Positions 8,494-16,945 of a DNA stretch of 56,406 bases are shown in pieces. The stretch is from Planctomycetia bacterium (lineage in GTDB: Bacteria > Planctomycetota > UBA8108 > SXIK01): the NCBI GenBank assembly GCA_005772855.1, contig SXIK01000169.1, forward strand, positions 1 through 56,406, read 5' to 3'. The position numbers and the translations under genes are program-made. The notes below the pieces were generated by a model. It made no database searches and was not told where the DNA came from. It worked only from the letters and a program-made list of their open reading frames with translations. Each line of letters begins with the position of its first letter. Position 1 is the stretch's first letter.

Positions 8494-9846
8494 TTACTTG
8501 CGCTGGGCGGTACTCAACGTACGGATGGAGGCTTGCAATTGCACCCGGCGAAGACGCCCCTCAAGTTTCGGGGGACTTCCGTCCGGTGCCTCCCTCCAGC
8601 GGCTCTCCACCCAGATCATGCTGAAACCTTTGGCCGAGGCGACCACTTGCGGCGAATGAGCCGACGATCCCTCGGACGACTCCACCGGCACAGCCTCTGC
8701 CCGCGCGTCGTTTCCGAGGGTGCTGTAGACGTTCCCATCGCTTGACTCCCAGGCCAGCGCGAAGCTTCCTTGCGGGTCCACGGCCAGGGAGGCGCGTCCT
8801 GGCTGAGACTGCGGACCACCCAGGCGGCAGCATGGAAGTCCACTCTCTCGTGTGCCCGAGAAGGCGGTGGATCCCGGAGCAGAACCCGTGCCTCGGGCCG
8901 CCACGAGAGGCGCAGGCTTCGTGAAAGTCCGGCCGCCGTCCTGTGAGTCCGCGCGCCATAGGCAAGGTTCCCCGGCCGTTCCGTCCATCCATGCGATGTG
9001 GATCGAGCCCGAGGGTCCCAGGGCGATCGACGGCGCGTCCGTGGGACATGCGAGGTACCTCCAGCCGCCGGCGGAAATCGTAACCTGTGGGCCGAAGTCT
9101 TCGTTGCCGGGGAGTAGACTCATGCCGCGAAGAAAGAGCTCCTCGCCAACGCGATCTCGATAGACGACGTGGAGAGCACCATCCCTTCTCGAGGCCAGAG
9201 CGGGCCTGCAGCATGTGCAGACGCCGTCCTTGGACGCCGTGAGTGCCCTGCTTCGCTCGAAAGTTCTGCAGCCGTCCTTCGAGGTCGAGAAATAGATCTG
9301 CTTTCGGTTTTGATACCCGGCATCAGAGTCCCGCTCGTCAAGCCAGGCAAGAGCGACCTGGCCATCCGGGAGCACGGCGATGTCCTGGTACTCCTGCCCG
9401 GCTTCACCGCGATCGTCGTTGACCCTCACGGGTGGGTGGAACGTCCGCCCTCCGTCGTCGCTTGCAGCCACAACGATGTCCCCTGCCGGGTCAAGGGCTC
9501 GATCGACCCACGAAACAAGGATGCGGCCCGAGGGTAGCCTCGCCATGCGCGGCCCGACCTGACGGCCCGCCACGGCTGAATTTCGGACGGGATTGACACG
9601 GACCGGAGTCTCACCCCAGCGAGAAAAGAGGATGTCCGCGCCGCCATCGTCAGCCACAAGGCCCCATGTGACGATCATGGATCCGTCCGGCTCCCCAAGT
9701 GCGTGTGGGCATTCAGATCTACCCTCATCCACTGGAGCGCGGGCGGTGAGCTCCTCCTGCGGGGCCGAAACGCAGCCCACGAGCACCCACGCAAACCCCA
9801 GAAAAATGCCGCAGCGGGTCCATGAACAAGTGGTGAAGGCCGTCAT
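8494..9846 (-). CDS. Asp-box (BNR/sialidase-like) lipoprotein
   Basis: 450-residue predicted lipoprotein: hydrophobic leader with lipobox LVGC (Cys25). It has at least three Asp-box turns (SDDGGRTF, SKDGCRTF, SQDGGRTF) characteristic of six-bladed sialidase-like propellers. Two cysteine clusters, CTCC and CC, are unusual for sialidases and might bind metal or form disulfides. I did not find the arginine triad or Asp/Tyr-Glu set needed to claim sialidase activity. The ATG at 9846 overlaps the stop of the ApbE-like gene (ATGA); a TTG at 9858 is an alternative start. Third gene of the porin / FMN-binding-ApbE / lipoprotein operon. Fold likely, substrate unknown. Confidence 0.85.
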   Translation of the reverse strand: MTAFTTCSWTRCGIFLGFAWVLVGCVSAPQEELTARAPVDEGRSECPHALGEPDGSMIVTWGLVADDGGADILFSRWGETPVRVNPVRNSAVAGRQVGPRMARLPSGRILVSWVDRALDPAGDIVVAASDDGGRTFHPPVRVNDDRGEAGQEYQDIAVLPDGQVALAWLDERDSDAGYQNRKQIYFSTSKDGCRTFERSRALTASKDGVCTCCRPALASRRDGALHVVYRDRVGEELFLRGMSLLPGNEDFGPQVTISAGGWRYLACPTDAPSIALGPSGSIHIAWMDGTAGEPCLWRADSQDGGRTFTKPAPLVAARGTGSAPGSTAFSGTRESGLPCCRLGGPQSQPGRASLAVDPQGSFALAWESSDGNVYSTLGNDARAEAVPVESSEGSSAHSPQVVASAKGFSMIWVESRWREAPDGSPPKLEGRLRRVQLQASIRTLSTAQRK

Positions 9847-11438
9847 TCGAGTCGCCAACCTTTCGTGCTGAAGAATCTCGATCCGTCCGTCTCCTCGATC
9901 GCCACCAGGCCTTCAACGCCCGGGCGTCCTTCCAGAAACGCTGTCCCCTCGCGCCCGAGGACGAAGGCTGCGGTCGAGTAGCCGTCGGCGAGGCCCGCCG
10001 TGGGAGCAGTGACGCTGGTTCCATGGACGCCATCGACGGGCTGGAGAGTGAGTGGGGAAACTATGTGCGAGCGTGGGCGCCCGCCGACCTCCGCATGCCG
10101 CTCGTAGTTTCCGCTCGAGGAGATCGCAGCATCTCGCAAGCGCAAAATGCCGAGTATCCGGGTCGGCTCCACGGGGTCACGGACAGCGATCGGCCAGGCC
10201 TCAAGGCCCGGCGGCGACCCCACCGCGTACATGTTTCCCGAGAAGTCAATCAGCGCCGACTGGACGCCATCTTCGCGCAGGCTCCTCGCCGCCAGGTCGA
10301 CGGCGAAGCCCTTGCCCAGGGCACCCGGGTCGAGCGCCATGCCGTGCCGCTTCAGCCGGGCACGGAAGGCTCCGGAAGCGTCCCGTTCGAGCACAACCCC
10401 CTGCGGTCCCACGAGAGGCCGCAGTTGGGCAAGATCCTCGGCGGTCGGCTCGGAAGCCACTGGCCCCTGTACACCCCAGGCCCGAACCAGCGGTCCCACG
10501 GTCATGTCGAAGGCGCCTTGCGACTCCTCTGCTATCCGTGCGGAGAGTTCAAGGAACTCGCCAGTGAGGCGAGAGACCTGGATCAACTCCTCACCGGCCT
10601 TGCGGCTGAGCTCGCTGAGCTCGCTCGTGGGCCTGTAGTTGCTCAGTGCATGGTCGGCGGCCTCGATCCTTGAAAATGCACGGGCAACGACCCCCCGAAG
10701 CCAGGCGCGATCCGGACCAAAGGCCCGGATCTCACACAGAGCGCCCATCACAAGTCGAGTTTCCGACACAAGGACGTCGCCGCTTGCTGGCTCCGGGTGG
10801 TCCGGCATCGGTTCCAGGGCGGCACCAGGGGACTTGAGGAGCTGCTCGATCCTCATCGGCTGCCCAAGATATGCAGAGGAGACCACCGCAAGCACCTTCT
10901 TCACACCCGCATTCAGAGAGTTCACACTCATCGTTGCGCCGCTGATGCCCAGGATGTCGCGGTTCAAGCGAATGGGGTCGCTCGCACGCTTGCCGGGATA
11001 CTGTGAAAGGAACCTGCGGCGCGCAATCTCGCCTCCGCGACTCTCACGGTAGCTCAGGATGGCGACGCGGCGCACGGCACCATTGGGCTCGAGTCCAACG
11101 ATGAACTTGAAGGGCTTGAACTTGCCGATTTCCTCGTGGATGACCGCGAACCCGTCCAGAGATCCGTCCGCCTTGACGCCTGCGTGCACCGTGAAACCGG
11201 GCTCCAGAATCCGGGCTTCGAGCCTCGACTCTGCTCTCTCGCGCTCCTCGCCCCTCAGCACAAGGCACTCGGAGACAAGTCTTCTTGAGCCCGGAAACAC
11301 CAGCCGCAACGCCTCGTCCTCCGTCATGTAATCGGTTGTCGCCGGATCTCGGCCAGAGGATCCGCCCCCGGGCGCACGGCAGGAGACCAGCGCGAGAGCG
11401 ACGATCGCAGAGAGAGATTGGGGTACAACTTGACGCAT
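9843..11438 (-). CDS. Fused FMN-binding domain and ApbE-like FAD:protein FMN transferase lipoprotein
   Basis: 531 residues beginning with a lipoprotein-type leader (LALVSC). First domain (about 60-185) is an FMN_bind domain like those of NqrC, RnfG and NosR; it carries SGAT with the Thr (about 169) that accepts FMN through a phosphoester. Second domain (about 225-531) is ApbE/Ftp, which transfers FMN from FAD to such Thr residues: DPGALGKGFAVDLA, SSSGNYERH, HIVSPLTLQP and TAGLADGYSTAAFVLG. Donor enzyme and acceptor thus sit in one chain. The ATG at 11438 begins 11 bases after the porin stop. Operon with the porin and the Asp-box lipoprotein suggests an extracytoplasmic flavin redox function. 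Family calls strong, role inferred. Confidence 0.9.
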   Translation of the reverse strand: MRQVVPQSLSAIVALALVSCRAPGGGSSGRDPATTDYMTEDEALRLVFPGSRRLVSECLVLRGEERERAESRLEARILEPGFTVHAGVKADGSLDGFAVIHEEIGKFKPFKFIVGLEPNGAVRRVAILSYRESRGGEIARRRFLSQYPGKRASDPIRLNRDILGISGATMSVNSLNAGVKKVLAVVSSAYLGQPMRIEQLLKSPGAALEPMPDHPEPASGDVLVSETRLVMGALCEIRAFGPDRAWLRGVVARAFSRIEAADHALSNYRPTSELSELSRKAGEELIQVSRLTGEFLELSARIAEESQGAFDMTVGPLVRAWGVQGPVASEPTAEDLAQLRPLVGPQGVVLERDASGAFRARLKRHGMALDPGALGKGFAVDLAARSLREDGVQSALIDFSGNMYAVGSPPGLEAWPIAVRDPVEPTRILGILRLRDAAISSSGNYERHAEVGGRPRSHIVSPLTLQPVDGVHGTSVTAPTAGLADGYSTAAFVLGREGTAFLEGRPGVEGLVAIEETDGSRFFSTKGWRLE

Positions 11439-11449
11439 GGAGAGGAATC

Positions 11450-12808
11450 TCAGAAATAGGAGGCCAGGCTGACGAGGAAGGCGTCGAGGTCTGCCGTCTC
11501 CGAGGCTCTTGCGACGCCGCGGTTGAACTGGTAGTCGAGCTTGATGACAGTGGATTCGACCGGCCGGAAATTGAGGCCAACCGTCCAGCGGTAGCGTCGG
11601 TCTCCGTCCAGGTTTACCTGGTTCCACTGTCCAACCAACGTGAAGATGGACTCGGGGAAAAGTGCGGTAGTAACTCGTGTGCCCCTTGGGAGGAAGTACT
11701 CGGGCAGGAAGTGGTAGTTCACCTGGGTGTAGTAGCCCCAGAAGTCATCGGGAACACCTTCCGACCTCGCGAAAGTGTTTCGCTCGATTGCAGCGTAGGC
11801 ACCTTCGCCGAGGATCTCCATCGGGCCCACGGGGAGATCTCCGATCTCGAACTGCGGGATTGTGAAGAGCGCGTCCACGGCCGCGATCGTGAGGTCGTTC
11901 TCGCCCGACTCATCGTAGGTTCCGTGGTGGGCGCTCACGCCGAGCTCGGAAGCAAGGAGTGGGCTAAAGCTCACGCGTCCGACACCGGCGAAACCGTTGT
12001 TGTTGTCGCCGAAGTGCCGCGTTCCGAACGCAGGCTCGTGGGCTCTGGCCTCCCTGAGACCAGCACTGCGCGTGATGGCGGGGTCAGCGGCAGGATCATC
12101 GCTGAGCCCCTTGAAGCCGCTGGTCAAGTAGGCCTCATACTTGACGTCGAGGTCCAGGGTGCCGGTCGGAATGACACCAAAAATCCCGGCACCCGGCTCC
12201 CTGAGAGTCGTGGGAATCACGAGCTGGTTTACGAGGGGCCGATCGACGAGATCGTAGTACGGCGAGTCATGGTAGAGGTTGAAGCGGCCCAAGGGATCCA
12301 GGATCACGCCTCCGCGGAAGTTCAAGGCCTCGAAGAGAAGGAGATCGAGAGCGGCGAACTCAACCTCGACCGTCGAGCCATCCTCGATCTCGATCTCGGT
12401 TGCGAACCGTACGCGCTCGTGAAGATCGGCCACGAAGAAGGGCACCAGGCGGTGAAGCCGAAAATCGTGGTCGCGGGACTCACGGTCCATGAACTCGACG
12501 TCGAAGTAGCCGCCCACGTGCGTCTGGATGCCGCCTGCCTGGCGCAAGAACGGCTTGTCGTAAAGGCTGCCACCCGGGCCCGAACCCACGCCAAGGACAG
12601 GACTGCCCCCGCCGGGCAGGTCCCCCTCGCTTGCGGGGCCCTGCTGGGCCATCGCGGAAGGCTCGCCACGCCGGAGCGCCTCCAGCTCCCCGCGGAGTTT
12701 TTCGAACTCCTCCCGCGACACGGGAGCGTCGTCGGATCGGACCTTGCTGCCAGAGCCCCAGACACAGACGAGCGACAAGACGAGCAGCGGTGCAAAGAAG
12801 AATTTCAT
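11450..12808 (-). CDS. Porin-like outer-membrane beta-barrel protein
   Basis: 452 residues with a signal peptide (MKFFFAPLLVLSLVCVWGSG), a short coiled-coil-like stretch (VSREEFEKLRGELEALRRG), then alternating amphipathic strands ending in Phe (LVSLASYF), as expected for an outer-membrane barrel. Segments such as YFDVEFMDRESRDHDFRLHR and the closing YQFNRG strand recall phosphate-selective porin O/P-like proteins. The ATG at 12808 has AGGAAG upstream; the longer frame to 12862 is unlikely. First gene of the operon with the FMN-binding/ApbE fusion and Asp-box lipoprotein, and it has a good sigma-70 promoter. Substrate unknown. Confidence 0.8.
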   Translation of the reverse strand: MKFFFAPLLVLSLVCVWGSGSKVRSDDAPVSREEFEKLRGELEALRRGEPSAMAQQGPASEGDLPGGGSPVLGVGSGPGGSLYDKPFLRQAGGIQTHVGGYFDVEFMDRESRDHDFRLHRLVPFFVADLHERVRFATEIEIEDGSTVEVEFAALDLLLFEALNFRGGVILDPLGRFNLYHDSPYYDLVDRPLVNQLVIPTTLREPGAGIFGVIPTGTLDLDVKYEAYLTSGFKGLSDDPAADPAITRSAGLREARAHEPAFGTRHFGDNNNGFAGVGRVSFSPLLASELGVSAHHGTYDESGENDLTIAAVDALFTIPQFEIGDLPVGPMEILGEGAYAAIERNTFARSEGVPDDFWGYYTQVNYHFLPEYFLPRGTRVTTALFPESIFTLVGQWNQVNLDGDRRYRWTVGLNFRPVESTVIKLDYQFNRGVARASETADLDAFLVSLASYF

Positions 12809-12896
12809 TTGCTTCCTACAGGTGTGGCTGGGTTGCTCCCTGACGAAGTTGGGCAATCCCACTTTGGGTTTGTTGTAGCCAATTTAAGTTTGGGCT

Positions 12897-12925
12897 ATCT
12901 AACAAATGTCGGCCTGCCCGGTCAA
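12897..12925 (-). promoter_or_regulatory. Predicted sigma-70 promoter of the porin operon
   Basis: Minus strand: -35 TTGACC (12920-12925), 17-base spacer, -10 TTAGAT (12897-12902), in an AT-rich pocket about 85 bases before the porin ATG. Expected start of transcription near 12890. Confidence 0.5.
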
Positions 12926-12987
12926 GAGTTAATGTTGCAAAACTTCCTGGCGGTGAGGAGCCGATTCCCCGCGGGGTGCTGCCCCCC

Positions 12988-15900
12988 TCACTCCCTGCCG
13001 AGTCGCCTGAGAAACTCGAGGGCCCCGCGGTGATCCGGGTGGAGCGTCAGCAGTGAGCGCAAGACCTCCCTCGCCCTGGCTTCATCCCCTGCGCTCAAAT
13101 GACTCCGGGCCAGATGGAGGTACGGAGGTGATAGATGGGGGGCAAGGGCCACGGCCCTCTGGAAGTGTTCGATCGCTTCGACATCCCTACCCAGGCCTTG
13201 CAGCAGAAGACCCGCATTGTTGTGGGCAGAAGCGTACCCGGGGTCGACCTCAATGGCCTTTTCGAGAGCTTTCAACGCCTCACTGGGCCGGCCCGACTCA
13301 GCCGCGAGCACGCCCAAATTGCTCCAGGCCTCTGCGTCCCGGGGAGCAAGCTTCACCACCCTCTCATAGGCCTTCAGGGCCTGCTTCAGGTTCCCCACCT
13401 TGCGGTGGGCGTCACCTATCTTTTTTTGGATTTGCGGCAGCTCGGGCTCGAGGTCCTGCGCCCTTGCGAATGATCCAATGGCGTCCTCTGGCCGTCCGCG
13501 GGCCAGCTCAACATTGCCCAGGTTGATCCACGCCTCCGCGTGGTCTCCACGGAGCTCGAGAACCCGCCGAAAGGAACGCTCCGCCTCGTCCAGGGCGCCT
13601 GTCCGGGCGAGCAGCACGCCCAGGTTGACGTGCGCATCGGCAAAGTCAGGCTCGAGCTCGAGCGCCTCCGAGTAGCGTCGAGAAGCCTTTTCGCTCTCGC
13701 CTCGCCTCTGATGCAGGACACCTGCGTTGTACAGCACATCGGGCTGATCACGGCGCCTCGAGAGGCTCCGTTCAAATGCCGCGAGGGCTTGCGTCTCGAG
13801 CCCGGCCTCCAGATAGGAGACACCCAGCTGGAAATCGTTTCGATGAAACTCGCTCGAGTAATGGCGTCCAGGAAACGGCAGCGCAGCCGCAAGTCTCGAC
13901 TCGACAGATCCTGGAATGGAGGCCGCATCCTTGTGGATCTCCTGCCACCCGACTGCTCCTCGGTAGATCTTGACAATCCGCCCTTCGCCATCGATCAAGA
14001 GCGAGGCCGGCACTGGAATTTCCCGGGGCCACTCCCCCACCTCCTCGAGAAGCACCCCCAGGGAAAGTGCGCTCTCCTCGCCGAGGATCAGTCCGATCAC
14101 TCCAGATGCCGTCCCAAGGGCGGAAACTTCACCCATTCTGGCATTTTCAGCCTGCAGGAGCGCGATCACCGGAAGCTCCGGTTCGGACCGGGGCAAGATG
14201 CGCTCCCGAGCCCAGTCTTCCCACTGCGCCTGGCAGCGCGGGCAGTCGAGAGACCCAAGCGCAAGAAGGAAGGGGTGTCCACGGAGGCTCGACAGCTCGA
14301 ACTTCTGGGCACCTGGGCCGGAAAGCTCGAGTGGCGGGAGTGGGCGAGGGTCGAGGAGCCAGAAGGCCGTGGTGCTCGGACCCGGAGCGGGAATCTGCGA
14401 GGGGACTCGAGGGGATGTGGCTCCACGGGCTGGGGCATCGAAGGCCATGGCCTCGACCTTTTCGGAGCCCTCGACGATTCGGTAGCGGCGATTCACGGCG
14501 AGTGCTCGAAAGGTTTGCGTCTTTCCGCTGGGCCATCGGACTTCCAGGCGCTCGACGGACCTCGCGTCTCCCAGGCCAAAGTGGAGGAGCGAAGTATTTT
14601 GCGACACAAAGCCGCTCCCGGCACAGACCTCCTTTACTCTCGGGCGACCGCCTGCATTCAAGGTGACCCGGGCACCGATGGCCTGTCGATTCGAGGTGAC
14701 GCCCACCAGATGAATCTGGACTCGAGTTCCGGGGCTCGGAAAATCGTTGCGCCAGATCCGCACTTGCGGCGCGTTCCGGCTCTTGAGGACCAGATCGAGG
14801 TCTCCATCGCGGTCAAAGTCCCAGACCGCAAGCCCGCGGCCGTCCTCCGGCACGTCGAGGCCCATCACGGCGGACACATTCTCGAACCTCCCGTTCGCCC
14901 CCTGCACGAAAAAACAGTTTCGTTCGTGGCCGGACCAGGATCCACCGCGACGGATGAGCCGATTGATCGCCTCCCAGGCCTCCTCGTAGCGGGCGAGCTG
15001 CCTCGTCACCCCGGTGGCCCGCGGCACGACCTGCCGCCAGAAAAAGCTTCAGAGGTCCTCGACGCCTTCGTTCGTGACGAAACCGTTGGAAACGTAGAGG
15101 TCCTCGCGGCCATCGGAGTCGTAGTCGATGAACTGGCTCGACCAGGACCAGCGGCCGAAATAGGTGTTCGATTCAAGGCTTTGATCCTCGAACCGGCCAT
15201 TGCCCAGGTTACGAAAGAGCGAGTTGCCTCGAGCCATCCGTCGGTAGGTAGCCCGCAAGTCGACACTGGCACTGCCTCCAAATCCCGACTGCTCCGCAAG
15301 GCGGTTTCCGGCGGCTGACCACATGTTTCCCACGTAAAGATCGATGCGGCCGTCCCCGTCGTAGTCCTCCCACGTCACGCTCATGCCATTGCCGATATCC
15401 TCGACACCCGCTTCGGTGGCGACGTCCCTGAAGGTGCCGTCACCTTGATTCTGGTAGAGGTTGTTCTTGCCAAAATCGTTGGCGACGTAGATGTCGGGGT
15501 CCCCATCCGCGTCGTAGTCGGCCCACGAAGCCGCCAGGCTAAAGCGCCGATTGTTGACATCGAGGCGTGAGGCTCCTGTCACGTCCGAAAACTTGAAGTT
15601 CCCCTCGTTTCGAAGGAGCATATTCGGCGCTCCGTTGTTGGCGTCATGATAGGGGTACGGATAGGAGCTGTGGGGTCTGGCGCCGGCTCCCGCCCAGAAG
15701 ACATAGCTCACACAGTAGAGGTCAAGATCGTTGTCGCTGTCGTAGTCGGCAGCCGCGCAGGCAATGCTTGCGCCGCCCTCCCGGTGCCTGACCTCAAGCC
15801 CCGTGTTCTGGCGACGCTCGAAACGACCCTTGCCATTGTTCTCGAAGATCAAGATCTCCTGGGAAGTCACGACGACAAGATCCAGGTCTCCATCGTTGTC

Positions 15901-16857
15901 GGCGTCGAGAAATAGTGAGCCACCGGTAGTGTCAAGAACGCCCAGACCGGACCACTCCGTAGAGTCAACAAAGGTGCCATCGCGCTGGTTGCGGTAGAGA
16001 CGGTTGGGTAGGCCTGCCGGTTGCGCGATGTAGAGATCCTCCCAGCCATCACCGTCGAAGTCTCCCACGCTGACTCCCTGGTGTCCGTAAACATCCATGC
16101 CGCTTGCCGAGTCGAGGCGCCTCCGCCACTGGTCGAGCCCAACCTGGAGCTGCAAGAAATAGGAGGCGTTGCCGCCGAGCGCATCCTGGCTCACCTCCAC
16201 GAAGGGCCGGGCCTTGAGGCGAGACCGCTCGAAGCGAATTGGCAGCAACTCCCCGAGGCGCCAGGAGCTTGATTCCTGAATCCACACGCAGTCCCACACG
16301 GACCGTATCTGGAGGAGCTCTCCGGAAGCGAGAAGGCCATCCGCCTCGAGCAGGACTCGAGTCGAGACGCTCGGGGGCATGCTCTCCCGGCGCTGGATGC
16401 GGAAGACCTTGAACTTTGCCTTCTCCATTCGGGAGGCTCCGCCAAGAGACCTCTTGAGCTCGCGCGAAAGCTCGAGCGGAGTCATCGGATGGGTCGGCTC
16501 GCTCTCCGGGACCTCCGACCGCTCCACCTCAAGATGGCTCTCCGAAAGGATCGTATCGAGTTGCTCGGATGCCCTCGTGTGCGAGCGAAAGCCCGAGGCC
16601 AGGAGAGGTCCGAGCGAGTCCTCGCCCAAATCAAGTGTCGAGATGCGCTCGGATAGCTCCTTTAGTCGATCGTTCAACTCGTCGTTGAGCTTCTCTACTG
16701 GCCACTCATCGCGGCCGCTTGCCACTTTCTCGAACACCCAGTCGAGCAGCCCGGCGCGCGAGGAGGTACGCTCGGGCCGAAGCATACGATCCTCACCAGG
16801 AGCCTCGACGCACATCACGAGGGCGCAAGCAACGGGTACAAGGAGGCAAGATCGCAT
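12988..16857 (-). CDS. CRTAC1-like FG-GAP/ASPIC-UnbV - redoxin - TPR protein, predicted selenoprotein (Sec603)
   Basis: Read through the in-frame TGA at 15049-15051, this is a 1289-residue secreted protein starting at ATG 16857 (MRSCLLVPVACALV leader). Order: family N-terminal region (about 20-250); FG-GAP/VCBS Ca-binding repeats (about 260-590, e.g. SVGDFDGDGWEDLYIAQP); Sec603 in EDL-U-SFFWRQVV; a further FG-GAP repeat; ASPIC/UnbV domain (about 705-785); thioredoxin-fold domain with DCPRCQAQW (about 850-990); seven or so TPRs (1000-1289). Both halves are in the same frame with no other lesion. The seven codons after TGA read SFFWRQV, which I recall as conserved in this family, so a second start at GTG 15027 would be wrong. 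A SECIS-like hairpin follows. The alternative is a single nonsense mutation. Role unknown; many Planctomycetota encode such extracellular proteins. Confidence 0.8.
15021..15051 (-). promoter_or_regulatory. Bacterial SECIS-like element in the CRTAC1-like gene
   Basis: Begins at the TGA. Nucleotides 12-17 after TGA (GCGGCA) pair with 23-28 (TGCCGC); the five-base loop is GGTCG, starting at nucleotide 18. The bacterial consensus is a short stem with a G among the first two loop bases, about 16-37 bases from UGA. The loop region GCAGGTC also resembles E. coli fdhF. Confidence 0.72.
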
Positions 16858-16945
16858 GTCTGGGCTATTATCTGCGACAGAGGCAATCGGCCGCAATCAG
16901 CTGGAAGATTCCCTCAACAGGCTGTGAAGGGACTGGAAGGCACTT

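Noticed and set aside
8494-9846. Calling the Asp-box lipoprotein a sialidase
   Set aside because: Asp-boxes show the propeller fold only; catalytic residues of sialidases could not be identified.
11285-13033. 582-codon open frame on the plus strand
   Set aside because: Mirror of the porin and the end of the CRTAC1-like gene. The minus-strand reading has signal peptides, barrel strands and TPRs.
15049-15051. General recoding of TGA as Trp or Gly
   Set aside because: Many genes here end normally at TGA, including the overlapping ATGA and GTGA junctions, so TGA is a stop in this genome apart from the two special sites.
13540-15318. 592-codon open frame on the plus strand opposite the UGA region
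   Set aside because: Protein character is poor, and the minus strand has continuous FG-GAP/ASPIC/TPR sequence.
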